DNA of 64,000 bases from Salegentibacter echinorum (GCF_900129445.1 NZ_FQVT01000006.1:108226-172225), one strand, 5' to 3'; counted from the first letter of the stretch, positions 34,024 through 43,033 are shown. A program made the numbers and translations. Notes: generated by a model not told the origin, from the sequence alone.

Positions 34024-34147
34024 CTTCAATTAACTCTTTTTCGTAAAGATTCCTAATAGCAAGGTGGATAATTATGAAATCGCTTTTGGGCTTTGCTATA
34101 AAAGAGAACCTGCTAATTAGTTATATTTTTATCGGACATCAATGATT
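34024..34147 (+). repeat. Dispersed repeat, right module, copy 2
   Basis: Aligns to 9004-9123 over AATTATGAAATCGCTT, GCTATAAAAGA and GCTAATTAG. Its first part, CTCTTTTTCGTAAAGATTCCTAAT, also matches 12900-12926 just before MITE copy B. Confidence 0.6.
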
Positions 34148-34187
34148 ATAAATAATGACTTTTTTAAATGTTATCATTTTTTTAAGC

Positions 34188-34221
34188 TTTAGGATAAACT
34201 CTATATTACACCGTAACTTTG
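34188..34221 (+). promoter_or_regulatory. Predicted promoter of FUSC gene
   Basis: TAACTTTG (34214-34221) matches the -7 consensus; a TTT block lies 23 bp upstream (34188-34190). The TTG start codon is 22 bp after it, implying a very short leader. Confidence 0.5.
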
Positions 34222-34243
34222 GCAAAATAAAAACGCAACAGCA

Positions 34244-36487
34244 TTGTCTAATAAAATTACCACTTATTGGGAGGATTTTCTTAAATATTTAAGGAGTACA
34301 GATTTCTCCAAAGCCATGGTACTTACCGCAGCTATAGCTTCGGCAGTAGGGATTTTTCAGCAATTAGGTCATTTAGAGATAGGAGTTACCCTGGCTATGG
34401 GGGTATTGCTAAGCTCTCCCAGTGATATCCCCGGGAATTTTAGGCATCGAAACGCGGGTGTGGTACTTGCCGCTCTGTTGGCTGGAACAGTTTCTGTGAT
34501 TATAGGGTATGCGGCGCCCTATCTTTGGCTGGTTTTGCCGCTCATTGGAATTCTTATGTTTGGAATTGCCTATTTTGCAGTCTATGGTTTTAGGGCTTCC
34601 CTTATTGCTTTTTCAGGACTTTTTGCTATCGTTTTGAGTTTTGCAAATGTTTCTACGTTAATAGTGCCCTGGGAACGCGGACTTTTAATTGTTGCAGGTG
34701 GACTTTGGTATTTAACTTTAAGTAATTTGTGGGGTTTTATTCACCCCAAACACCACACCGAAAAACAACTTGCTGAATGCCTGGAATTAACCGCTAAATA
34801 CCTTAAAACAAGGGCGCATCTTCTTACACAGACGAATAATAGGGAAGCGCTTCAAAGGGAGTTATTTTTATTGCAATCAGATCTCAGTGACAAGCATGAA
34901 GCTTTAAGAAACCTTATTATTTCCAATAGAAGAGCCTCGGGAAATTCAAATTATGCACGTAAAAGATTATTGATCTTTATTGAACTGGTAGATGTTTTGG
35001 AACTGGCAATGGCCAATCCTGTAGATTATAAAAAAATGGATGAAGTGCTGCAAGAGGATCAGGATTTGCTAGAGCATTTTAAGAAACTGATAAAAAAAAT
35101 TGCTTATCAACTAGATGAGATTTCAATCATTATAGAGAAGAAAAAGAAAGCTTCTGTTAAGGATATTAGCTACTATTTAAAATCTGTAGAAGAAGATTTT
35201 AAAGCTGTACAGAATTTAATCGCTTCAGAAAATACCGAAAAAGCTTTTTTGCTTCAGAATCTATTTGACTACTTAGAAAAACAAGGACAAAAAATAAATA
35301 CCATTGTACGAATTTTACATAATCTGGAAACGCAAAAAACCAGGTTGATGAAGAATAAAGAGGCCTCGCAATTTATCACTCCGCAAGACTATAGTCCGGA
35401 CACGCTTTTGGAGAATTTCAATTTTGGTTCTCCCATTTTTAGGCATTCTCTTAGACTGGCAATTGTCGTTTTAGTTGGCTTTAGCGTTGGCTTATATTTT
35501 TCTTTCGATAATGCATACTGGATAATCCTTACCATAGTTGTGATTATGCGCCCCAATTATGGACTTACTAAGGACAGGTCTAAACAACGAATTATTGGTA
35601 CACTTATAGGAGCAGTTATCGCTATTGGGCTCGTTACAGTTATAAAAAATCCTGTAATTTACGCTATTTTGGGACTTTTTTCATTAACCCTGGCGTTTTC
35701 TCTTATTCAGCGAAACTATCGTACCGCAGCCGTTTTTATTACTTTGAGTATTGTTTTTATATACTCTCTTTTACAGCCAAATGTTTTTAATGTGATTCAA
35801 TTTAGGGTAGTAGATACTTTACTGGGTGCCGGTTTGGCAGCACTGGGAAATATCATTTTATGGCCTACCTGGGAAGTTCAGAACATTAAAAGCGTGATAA
35901 CTGCGAGTATTAATGCTAATATTAAATATTTAAAGGAGATTGATTCTTTTTACCGCGATAAAGGCAGGCTCCCCACCTCGTATAAACTTTCCAGAAAGAA
36001 GGCTTTTTTAGAAATGGGTAATCTTAGCGCTTCTTTTCAAAGAATGACCCAGGAGCCGAAGCTGAAACAAAAAGATCTCGATCCCATTTATAAATTAGTA
36101 GGCTTAAATCAAACATTTTTATCGGCGCTCGCCTCCCTCGGGACCTTTATTAGAAATCATGAAACCACCGCGGCTTCAGAAAGTTTTAATACTTTCGTAC
36201 AGCACATTTGTACCAATCTTAAAAATGCCCGTAATGGATTGGAAGATAATCCCAGCTTCAAACCTGTTGATAAAGAACATACACAAAAAGCAGCATCTTC
36301 TTTACTCAAGCATTATAAGCTGTTATTGGCAAAACGAGAACAGCAGTTAAAAGAATCCCCGAAAAATACAGATAATAAAGTACAAGTAAGATTACAGGAA
36401 GCACAATTGATAAGTAGCCAATTACAATGGTTGTTGGAGATTTCAGAAAACCTTAAAAAATGCAGTTCGCAAACAAAATTCAAATAG
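34244..36487 (+). CDS. FUSC-family inner-membrane protein (YccS/YhfK-like)
   Basis: 747 aa from a TTG start at 34244 (MSNKITTYWEDFLKYL), the first in-frame start before the conserved membrane block. Two membrane domains, about 20-165 and 395-545, flank a soluble helical region (165-390). That duplicate arrangement is typical of FUSC/aromatic-acid-efflux-like proteins. The second half has the conserved YWIILTIVVIMRPNYG. Function is not known for YccS-like proteins; aromatic-acid export has been shown for some relatives. The stop TAG abuts the ATG of the next gene with no gap, so they are co-transcribed. Confidence 0.9.
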   Translation: MSNKITTYWEDFLKYLRSTDFSKAMVLTAAIASAVGIFQQLGHLEIGVTLAMGVLLSSPSDIPGNFRHRNAGVVLAALLAGTVSVIIGYAAPYLWLVLPLIGILMFGIAYFAVYGFRASLIAFSGLFAIVLSFANVSTLIVPWERGLLIVAGGLWYLTLSNLWGFIHPKHHTEKQLAECLELTAKYLKTRAHLLTQTNNREALQRELFLLQSDLSDKHEALRNLIISNRRASGNSNYARKRLLIFIELVDVLELAMANPVDYKKMDEVLQEDQDLLEHFKKLIKKIAYQLDEISIIIEKKKKASVKDISYYLKSVEEDFKAVQNLIASENTEKAFLLQNLFDYLEKQGQKINTIVRILHNLETQKTRLMKNKEASQFITPQDYSPDTLLENFNFGSPIFRHSLRLAIVVLVGFSVGLYFSFDNAYWIILTIVVIMRPNYGLTKDRSKQRIIGTLIGAVIAIGLVTVIKNPVIYAILGLFSLTLAFSLIQRNYRTAAVFITLSIVFIYSLLQPNVFNVIQFRVVDTLLGAGLAALGNIILWPTWEVQNIKSVITASINANIKYLKEIDSFYRDKGRLPTSYKLSRKKAFLEMGNLSASFQRMTQEPKLKQKDLDPIYKLVGLNQTFLSALASLGTFIRNHETTAASESFNTFVQHICTNLKNARNGLEDNPSFKPVDKEHTQKAASSLLKHYKLLLAKREQQLKESPKNTDNKVQVRLQEAQLISSQLQWLLEISENLKKCSSQTKFK

Positions 36488-37009
36488 ATGAGTAAAAGCC
36501 AGCTTAAAAAGTATCTAAACGATTTGAGTAAGGATGAACTAGAAGCGCAGGTTTTAGATCTTTATCAACGTTTTAAACCGGTAAAAGTTTTTTATGATTT
36601 TGTGTTTAATCCGCGAGAAGAAGAATTATTGCGAAAAGCAAAGCTGAAGATTTCCAAGGAATATTTTCCCGATACCAAACGCAAGGCAAAAACCCGTAGA
36701 TCTATTGCACACAAAGAGATAAAACATTTTAAACAGCTGGAGGTAGAGCCGCACCTCACGGCAGATTTAATGCTTTTTAATATTGAGATTGCACAGACAT
36801 ATGCAGAAGAAAAAAGCAACATCAAGGAGGCTTTTTGTAAAAGCATGTTCAAGTCTTACGAGGAAGCGGTAACATATATGACCAAAATGGGAATTATTAC
36901 TGAATTTAAATCCCGCCTACTCAAAATTGCCGATACCGCTGAAGCACAGGATTGGCCAAACAATTATCGTTTTGAAAAAGTTGCTATGCAGTTTCAGGAA
37001 ATACCTTAA
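36488..37009 (+). CDS. DUF6155-type protein, 173 aa
   Basis: A basic helical protein, starting MSKSQLKKYLNDLSKDELEAQVLDLYQRFKP, typical of DUF6155. It has no membrane span or signal peptide. It starts directly on the base after the FUSC stop, so it is translationally linked to that membrane protein; a shared envelope role is inferred only from this. The helix FYDFVFNPREEELL is the most conserved-looking part. Function unknown. Confidence 0.85.
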   Translation: MSKSQLKKYLNDLSKDELEAQVLDLYQRFKPVKVFYDFVFNPREEELLRKAKLKISKEYFPDTKRKAKTRRSIAHKEIKHFKQLEVEPHLTADLMLFNIEIAQTYAEEKSNIKEAFCKSMFKSYEEAVTYMTKMGIITEFKSRLLKIADTAEAQDWPNNYRFEKVAMQFQEIP

Positions 37010-37067
37010 TTTTCTTTTGCAAGGTTTAAAATTAACTCTAGTTTAATTGAGTTATGTCTTTTGATGA

Positions 37068-37180
37068 ACTGTCATTCCGTCCCGAGCACGGAAGAGGAAT
37101 CTCCCAAGTGAGGCTTATGAAAGATTCTTCGTTCCGCAAGCTCCACTCTGAAGGACAACCGTACTGTCATTGCAACGCTA
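37068..37180 (+). repeat. TCATTCCG-type dispersed repeat
   Basis: GTCATTCCGTCCCGAGCACGG, then GAATCTCCCAAGTGAGGC, AAGATTCTTCGTTCCGC and ACTCTGAAGGACA. It is a hairpin-rich intergenic element of a kind common in Bacteroidota. A fragment with GATTCCCCCTACCTCGGAATGACA lies at 42563-42586. The 65-codon frame through it is fortuitous. Confidence 0.6.
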
Positions 37181-37219
37181 TACCATCCAAAGAAAGCTTG
37201 TTTTTGTTTTATCGTCTAA

Positions 37220-38431
37220 TTAAACCGAAATTCTCTTCGTTACATTTTTAATACGCTGGGAGTTTAGAACCACCAGGATCATTGTTGCGCAGAGAAGGAG
37301 AATAATCGTACTAAAATCTACATCATTATCTATTAAAAAACCAACCAGTAAAGGTCCTAAAGCAGTACTAATTACCATAAACATGGTGAAAACACTACGA
37401 ATAGCACCCATTTTTTCGGTACCATAAATTTCAGCAATTAAGGAAGTTTTTACTGTGCCAGACATTCCGGTGGTAATTCCAGCGGTAATTAGGAATAAAA
37501 GTGCACCAATAATACTATCCATTAACGCGAAAGGAATTAGGCCCAGAGACATTGGGATTAGGTATATCCTAGACATCTTTTTTGCAGTAAATTTGTCAAC
37601 CCAGGTACCGCCAAACAGCGAAAAGCAGAAACGGGCAATGGCATAAACCGTAAAAAAAGTCGCATAAAGTTGCGCCGACCAGCCTTTGTCTTCCACAAAA
37701 ACATATTGATAGAAAAAGATAGCAGTATTGGTGAAACTCAAGATAAAACTGGCCGGCATCATAATCCCAAAACGTTTATCTAAAACCACGCTTTTATAAT
37801 CTTTAATAAGCGACCAGGTAGAAGGTTTGCCTTCCGGGGAAAGTTGTTTATCAAAATCTATTAAATCGGTGAACTTTAACCGAATTAAGTAGAGTAGGAG
37901 GGCAACCCCACTGATGATCGCAGCAATTCTCCAATCGAAAAAAGCAATAATAGAAGTAATGATAATGGGAAAAATTGCTTCTCCCATAGAATAACCTAAA
38001 GAAGAAATACTCAGGGCTTTTCCGCGGTTTTTATCAAAATATTTTGAAATAATGGTCATACTAATGTGGCTCATCAAGCCCTGTCCGCATAATCGCAATC
38101 CCACCAGGGCGACAAAAAGTACGGCGAGATGGTAGGAAAACCCCAGCAAAATACTAGATAGGCCTAAACTAATTACGGTAAAAGCGGTTACTTTTTTTAC
38201 CGGTTTATGATCTACGGTATGTCCAACCGTGAGCATAATTATGGAAGCACTAACGGTACAGGCGGCGTAAATTGCTCCAAAAGTGCCTTCAGATATAGCA
38301 AAGGCTTTTACAATTTCTGGCACATATAGAGAAATAAGAAAAGTTTGTCCGAAACTGGATAGAAACGTGAGTAACCATCCAAAACTAACTTTCTTAAAAT
38401 TGCCACGTAAAAAATAGTAGTATTCTTTCAA
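37220..38431 (-). CDS. MFS transporter
   Basis: 403 aa with 12 predicted membrane helices, the size of a standard major facilitator. The loop between helices 2 and 3 has the family-type basic motif (VGHTVDHKPVKK), and MSHISMTIISKYFDKNRGKALSIS corresponds to helix 4/5 of the MFS_1 group. Substrate not predictable; it resembles nitrate/oxalate-type or unknown-cargo members only loosely. A -7 box lies upstream on the minus strand at 38458-38465. Monocistronic. Confidence 0.9.
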   Translation of the reverse strand: MKEYYYFLRGNFKKVSFGWLLTFLSSFGQTFLISLYVPEIVKAFAISEGTFGAIYAACTVSASIIMLTVGHTVDHKPVKKVTAFTVISLGLSSILLGFSYHLAVLFVALVGLRLCGQGLMSHISMTIISKYFDKNRGKALSISSLGYSMGEAIFPIIITSIIAFFDWRIAAIISGVALLLYLIRLKFTDLIDFDKQLSPEGKPSTWSLIKDYKSVVLDKRFGIMMPASFILSFTNTAIFFYQYVFVEDKGWSAQLYATFFTVYAIARFCFSLFGGTWVDKFTAKKMSRIYLIPMSLGLIPFALMDSIIGALLFLITAGITTGMSGTVKTSLIAEIYGTEKMGAIRSVFTMFMVISTALGPLLVGFLIDNDVDFSTIILLLCATMILVVLNSQRIKNVTKRISV

Positions 38432-38457
38432 AATAATAGTTTAAAATTTAAGCGTTG

Positions 38458-38465
38458 CAAAGTTA
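38458..38465 (-). promoter_or_regulatory. Predicted -7 box of MFS gene
   Basis: On the minus strand TAACTTTG matches TAnnTTTG 27 bp before the start codon; no clear -33 element. Confidence 0.4.
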
Positions 38466-38541
38466 AGGGGGTTACATTAGAATATTATGGAGATTTTGTT
38501 GAATGTGTAGTTAAGGTTGATTTTGGATAATATCTTGCGGA

Positions 38542-38574
38542 AGACCTCACAGGTCTCCGAGACCTGTGAGGTCT
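38542..38574. repeat. GACCTCACAG palindrome, copy 2
   Basis: AGACCTCACAGGTCT, a 3-base loop CCG, and AGACCTGTGAGGTCT: a 33-bp perfect inverted repeat without a T-run. Outer arms are shared with copy 1 (6443-6473). Confidence 0.8.
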
Positions 38575-38757
38575 AACTTTAAAGGAGAAAAAATAAATTC
38601 CCTATAAATATTTCGTGTTACCACGGGCAAGTTGAAAAGTTTGAAATTTAAAATCGGTTTTTCAATATAAAAAGTGCTTAGAACATTATTAAACGCCAGG
38701 CATAACATAAGCGTTTTTTAACAGGAAAATTACTTTTAAATGTGGGAATTAATTTAA

Positions 38758-38949
<192 letters not shown>

Positions 38950-38960
38950 TTTTTGTTTAT

Positions 38961-39038
38961 TAAAGAAACAATATCGCTTTGCTGCCAGAAATAAGAAAAA
39001 AGACTAAATTTTAGATAGCTGAGAATTGTGCTTTTTAT
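38961..39038 (+). repeat. Dispersed repeat, left module, copy 2
   Basis: Begins 11 bp after the lmo0937-type stop. Aligns to 33934-34013 (TAAAGAAACA, ATCGCTT, GCTGC, AAAAGACTAAA, CTGAGAAT). The right module is absent here. Confidence 0.65.
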
Positions 39039-39058
39039 AAAAACTTTTCCTCAATAAA

Positions 39059-39583
39059 ATGAATAACAAAATCGCAATTTTAAGAGGAATAAACGTAGGA
39101 GGAAAAAGAAAGATCCTGATGGCAGATTTGAAACAAATGTTTCAGGATTTAGGCTTTACAGATATTAAAACTTACATTCAAAGTGGTAATGTAATTTTTA
39201 AAGCCAATGCTGAAAATAAGGAATTGGAGAACAAAATAGAAAGCGCTATTAAAGATAAATTTGGTTTCGATGTTCCGGTAATTGTTAGGACTTCAAAAGA
39301 ATTAATAGAATCAATTGGTCGGAATCCATTCTATAAACCAAATGCAGATATCAAGAACTTACATTTGACCTTTCTAAAAAAAGAACCGGGCAAAGAAAAT
39401 AAACAATTTACCGAAACCTATAATTATGAACCTGACAAATTTATAATTGACGAAAAAGATGTTTTCGTTTTCTGTGAAGGTAAATACCACCAATCTAAAT
39501 TGACCAATAATTTTTTTGAGAAAAAACTGAAAGTAGGTGCAACTACCAGGAATTGGAAAACTATTTTAAAATTAGTTGAGTAA
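39059..39583 (+). CDS. DUF1697 protein, 174 aa
   Basis: A complete DUF1697 protein, with the signature start AILRGINVGGKRKILMADLK and the YIQSGNVIF strand. The fold is an RNA-binding-like alpha/beta sandwich of unknown function. Basic C-terminus RNWKTILKLVE agrees with the family. The predicted start at 39059 fits the family N-terminus. Its leader contains part of the left-module repeat, so it may carry its promoter there. Confidence 0.9.
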   Translation: MNNKIAILRGINVGGKRKILMADLKQMFQDLGFTDIKTYIQSGNVIFKANAENKELENKIESAIKDKFGFDVPVIVRTSKELIESIGRNPFYKPNADIKNLHLTFLKKEPGKENKQFTETYNYEPDKFIIDEKDVFVFCEGKYHQSKLTNNFFEKKLKVGATTRNWKTILKLVE

Positions 39584-39731
39584 AAGCTAAGAAAGCTTAT
39601 GAACAAAAATCTAAATGCATCAAATCTTCTAATGTAAATCTTTAATATTTACATTTGCACTATAATTTATATTATGTAAAATAGAGTGTTTGCGAATACA
39701 GGAATCTATTTCAAAACTATACTCCCTATAA

Positions 39732-40250
39732 TTAATCCTTCTCTTTTGATTCCAATGCTTTTATTTCTCCCCGATAAGAAATATTTGAACGTTGGGTAGT
39801 ATTTACATTCGTGCTGGTTTTACCATTGGAGAAAACGTTGATGCGAAAAGTGAAGTTTTCTGTTCCTTTTTTTGCTTCAAATTTGATTACCTGGCGATCT
39901 TTATCTTCGTCTCTGTAGCTTTCAAAATTTTTAGCCGATCCTTTATAAGCTATTCCGCCTTCAGCATTATAGCCGCCACCAGAATACCGAACTCCAAAAT
40001 ATGGCAAAAATAATTCTACGCTATCTGTTTTGAATCTAATATAATTTGTATTCCCAATTAAATTCACCTGTCCGCCGCTCATGGGTAAAGCCCAGGTATT
40101 GTTTATTTCAAATTCTCCACTAGAAATTAATTCAGCAGTCCTTTCACGTTCTGCAATTTTTTCAGCAGAATCTTGCGCACTACCGCATCCTAAAAAAATT
40201 AGTATCAAAACTATAAAAATAGTTATTATGCCAGACTTTATTTTTTTCAT
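39732..40250 (-). CDS. DUF4251 lipoprotein, 172 aa
   Basis: Signal peptide with C22 in IFLGCGS as a likely lipidation site. The mature part is a DUF4251 domain, a beta-barrel-like fold known only from structure surveys: ISSGEFEINNTWALPMSGG, SVELFLPYFG and RVNVFS-type segments are typical. It appears to be anchored in the periplasm or outer membrane. It is alone on its strand, and its function is not known. Confidence 0.88.
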   Translation of the reverse strand: MKKIKSGIITIFIVLILIFLGCGSAQDSAEKIAERERTAELISSGEFEINNTWALPMSGGQVNLIGNTNYIRFKTDSVELFLPYFGVRYSGGGYNAEGGIAYKGSAKNFESYRDEDKDRQVIKFEAKKGTENFTFRINVFSNGKTSTNVNTTQRSNISYRGEIKALESKEKD

Positions 40251-40519
40251 AATAAATGCTTTAAGCTGTTCCCTGTCCCTGTATAAATTTAAGCAAAATT
40301 GCGCAAAGATCTCTCTCTAATTTATAGACTTGAGCCTGCAGCGAAAAGTAAAACACACTAATTCCAATTAAAGCCTGGCCCAATACAAGTCGTAGCATTT
40401 TTAAATCGCGATTATTTTGGAAGATTTTCTGAGTTTTTTAGCAGTGTTTAGTTTCTTAAATACATTTTAAATGTTTGCTTAAAAATTGTAATTTTCGAAT
40501 CTAATTAAAACTAGACTAT

Positions 40520-41458
40520 ATGGCCGGTGGTTCTAAACTCGCAATTTATGGCGCTGTAGGCGCTAATATTTTAATCGCAACCAGCAAATTTATTGCTTCT
40601 TTTTTTACGGGGAGCTCGGCAATGCTCGCAGAAGGCATTCATTCCCTGGTCGATACCGGTAATGGCCTGCTCCTACTCCTTGGCTTAAAAAGATCTAAGC
40701 AAAATCCAGATAAATTACATCCTTTTGGATATGGAAAAGAAATTTATTTTTGGAGTTTTGTGGTGAGTATGCTCATTTTTGCCCTGGGTGGTGGATTTGC
40801 CATATACGAAGGAATTCACGCTCTGCAAAATCCAGAGGTCATGGAAGATCCTACCTGGAACTATGCCGTACTTGGGGCTGCGATTGTTTTTGAAAGCATA
40901 GCACTGGCGATTTCGCTTAAAACTTTTAATAAATCCCGTGCAAAGAAAACAAACCTTATTAGCAGTATCATTAAAAGTAAAGATGCTGCAACTTTTGCCG
41001 TAATTATTGAAGATACTGCAGCATTGGCCGGACTTCTCGTAGCGCTTCTTGGGGTATTCTTATCACAACAACTCAATAATCCTTACCTGGATGGCGCTGC
41101 ATCTATTGTTATTGGTGCCATCCTACTAACGGTTGCAACGTTTTTGGCCCGGGAAAGTAAAGAATTGCTCCTGGGAGAAAGCGCCAGTCCTAAAGTGATT
41201 GATAAAGTTGAAAAAATACTACGGAAAAACATTAATATTAAAGACTGGTCGCTACCGCAAACTATGCACTTTGGTCCCGATAAAATTTTATTAGTGGTAG
41301 AAATTGATATGATTGATGGTCTTTCTTTAGAAGCCGCTGAAAAGACAATGGACAGCCTAAGGCTGGAAATTAAAAATAAAGAACCGCATATAAATCAGGT
41401 TTATCTCCAAACCACTAATAAACTACCAGGGAATAATTTTGGAAATACCAATTCCTAG
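40520..41458 (+). CDS. Cation diffusion facilitator (CDF) transporter
   Basis: 312 aa. Six membrane helices (about 10-205) carry the CDF metal-site residues: HSLVDTGNGLLLLLG in helix 2 and IEDTAALAGLLVAL in helix 5, each with the acid or histidine pair of the binding site. The cytoplasmic dimerisation domain (about 215-290) follows. It exports a divalent cation (zinc, iron or manganese) against a proton gradient; which metal is not determinable here. No metal regulator is adjacent. Confidence 0.93.
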   Translation: MAGGSKLAIYGAVGANILIATSKFIASFFTGSSAMLAEGIHSLVDTGNGLLLLLGLKRSKQNPDKLHPFGYGKEIYFWSFVVSMLIFALGGGFAIYEGIHALQNPEVMEDPTWNYAVLGAAIVFESIALAISLKTFNKSRAKKTNLISSIIKSKDAATFAVIIEDTAALAGLLVALLGVFLSQQLNNPYLDGAASIVIGAILLTVATFLARESKELLLGESASPKVIDKVEKILRKNINIKDWSLPQTMHFGPDKILLVVEIDMIDGLSLEAAEKTMDSLRLEIKNKEPHINQVYLQTTNKLPGNNFGNTNS

Positions 41459-41727
41459 ATTTCTATAAGTTAGCTTTCACTATTAAGGTGAATTCATAAA
41501 AGTTACAGGTATCACAGGTTTTTATTTTTTGCTATCTATACTTTAAACAACTAAAAGAGTTGAAAATCCTTACTGTTCACAGAAAACAAATTATATTCGA
41601 AAAAAGTTGTTTTCTGAAACTACACAAGGTTAAAAAAACACAATCTTAAATCTTTGCTAAGAATCACTTAAGGATTTGTACGCCTGTTATATTTTAGGTT
41701 ACTTGGTACAAACAAAACATTTAATTT

Positions 41728-42033
41728 ATGGAAGCAATATATCAATTTGTAAAACTGGAAAAAAGCGAAAATCTTCAGGAATTCGCCCAGAAGAAATTAG
41801 ACAAACTTGAGACAAAATACGACTGGATTATTAAGGCTCAGGTTTATTTTAAGCGCGAGGAAGTTCAGGATCCAAAAGGGTTTATATGTAATATCAAATT
41901 AAGCGCACCGGGACCACAGCTTTTTGCCGAATCTAACAAAGAATCATTCGAAGCCGCTACCGCCGAAACAGTTAAAGACCTGGAACGACAATTAGCAAAA
42001 CGAAAAAGCCAAATGAAGACACATTCTAATTAG
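41728..42033 (+). CDS. HPF/RaiA-family ribosome-associated protein
   Basis: 101 aa, the short form of the ribosome hibernation factor family: beta-alpha-beta-beta-beta-alpha fold with basic segments (FVKLEKSENLQEFAQKKLDKLE and AETVKDLERQLAKRKSQMK). Short HPF/YfiA proteins bind in the 30S channel, promoting dimerisation or inactivation under stress. The long-form C-terminal domain is absent. It is a single gene, and a hairpin lies about 110 bp downstream. Confidence 0.88.
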   Translation: MEAIYQFVKLEKSENLQEFAQKKLDKLETKYDWIIKAQVYFKREEVQDPKGFICNIKLSAPGPQLFAESNKESFEAATAETVKDLERQLAKRKSQMKTHSN

Positions 42034-42142
42034 CCGTCAAATTCTTGTAACAACGCAAATTTTAATGCGGCAATTGACCCCGACTTTATATTAATATTTG
42101 GGGTAAGCTAATTGATTTATAATTATTAGCTGTCTAATAATT

Positions 42143-42199
42143 AAGCTTTCTTAGAAATGTTAGTGATGTATAGACTAATGTTTTTAAGAAAGCTTTTTT
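42143..42199 (+). terminator. Rho-independent terminator
   Basis: AAGCTTTCTTA (42143-42153) pairs with TAAGAAAGCTT (42185-42195), followed by TTTTTATT. It lies 110 bp after the HPF stop and 47 bp before the stop of the convergent 50-aa gene; both could use it. Confidence 0.75.
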
Positions 42200-42245
42200 A
42201 TTCCACTCGGTTTCTTTCTAAATGTAGCGTTTCTAACCCTATAAA

Positions 42246-42398
42246 TTAATTCAGGATATTATCAAATTGCAATCCCTTATAATTGGTCACTTTTAAAGCT
42301 TTGGAGTAGTTCATTATAAAATCCAGGGTTTTCTTACTTGGTTCCAATTTATTAGAGGGTTCGTTCTTTGATAATTTTTTTGTGTAAAGTTTTGCCAT
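42246..42398 (-). CDS. Conserved small Bacteroidota protein, 50 aa
   Basis: An ATG at 42398 opens 50 codons on the minus strand: MAKLYTKKLSKNEPSNKLEP at the start, then SKKTLDFIMNYSKALKV, and an end at NYKGLQFDNILN before TAA at 42246. It is lysine-rich with one amphipathic helix (about 24-38), and it looks like small conserved peptides found in many Bacteroidota from memory of the pattern MAKLYTKK, LDF.xNYSKALKV. Function unknown. It is too short for usual automatic cut-offs. Confidence 0.75.
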   Translation of the reverse strand: MAKLYTKKLSKNEPSNKLEPSKKTLDFIMNYSKALKVTNYKGLQFDNILN

Positions 42399-42677
42399 TT
42401 TATTTTTTTATGAAGTTGGTTCTTAATCTTAACGCAATTTTAAATAGGATATTATGGCACAGACTTAAATATTATTTTTTTTGGCTATAGTTTAGCACTG
42501 CGTTGATAATATCCCGGTTTGTGAATCTTGCGGACTGAAAAATCTTTATTCTAAGAAAACAGATTCCCCCTACCTCGGAATGACAGCTCATAATACCTGT
42601 AGTAACCTTATTTTTTAAAATCTGAAATATTGATAGTTTCAATGATGTCCAGGACTAGAAAAGCTAATCTTTAATTG

Positions 42678-42784
42678 AATCAACAACCTCGACCCAAGGG
42701 TGCGAGGTATGCTTCCGAAAAAACTCTTTTATTTCATGGCTAGCCCCAGGAATTAAATCCTTGGCTATCGCCCCGCGATTAAAT
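42678..42784 (+). repeat. AACAACCTC long dispersed repeat, copy F1
   Basis: Aligns to 56120-56226 over about 105 bp: AATCAACAACCTC, ACCCAAGGG, GCGAGGTAT, CTTCCGAAAAAACT, TTTTATTTC, AGCCCC, GGCTATCGCCCCGCGATTAAA. No open frame is shared. Confidence 0.8.
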
Positions 42785-42805
42785 TCAGATAAAAATTTTC
42801 ATGTA

Positions 42806-42867
42806 TTAACCCTTCCGACTTCTTCCGCTCCCGCAGTAGAAGCCACCTTCTCGAAGGAGCAGTTCCC
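42806..42867 (-). repeat. GAAGCCACCTTC repeat, copy 1
   Basis: On the minus strand this resembles 46670-46732: GAAGGTGGCTTCT..GCG.. GGAAGAAGTCG..AGGGTT. Both copies lie in gene-free gaps near repeats or a stop codon. Confidence 0.7.
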
Positions 42868-42933
42868 ATTCTCCATTACTAATTAATAGACCTGCCCTAG
42901 TATTTCTCTGCAGTATAAAAATTTTCTTCAGGA

Positions 42934-42980
42934 ATAAAAAACCACGAACCCCGAATAATTAATATTCAGGAATTCGTGGT
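42934..42980 (-). terminator. Rho-independent terminator of sigma-factor gene
   Basis: On the minus strand ACCACGAATT pairs with TTCGTGGT (arms 42941-42948 and 42973-42980), and the stem is followed by six T (toward 42934). It lies 55 bp after the sigma-factor stop. Confidence 0.8.
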
Positions 42981-43033
42981 AGGTATAAAATATGTTTGGT
43001 AAGCTTTTATTTTTCAGAAGAAAAAATCGCTAA

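Larger units (their letters stand above)
33555..34243. other. Intergenic region with several repeats
   Basis: About 690 bp between divergent genes. It holds an ACATAGA-type degenerate tandem repeat (33662-33700), repeat modules at 33934-34013 and 34024-34147, and a promoter for the FUSC gene. A short frame on the minus strand near 33790 has fragments that look protein-like (VPSGGTGSR) but lacks continuity. Confidence 0.55.
42034..43033. other. Repeat-rich 1-kb region
   Basis: It contains a terminator (42143-42199), a 50-aa gene (42246-42398, minus strand), a TCATTCCG-type fragment near 42530-42592, a long conserved repeat (42678-42784), an AGAAGCCACCTTC element (42806-42867) and the terminator of the sigma-factor gene. 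It is the densest repeat cluster in the window. Confidence 0.6.

Noticed and set aside
37054..37251. 65-codon frame
   Set aside because: It runs through a TCATTCCG-type intergenic repeat and into the end of the MFS gene on the other strand.
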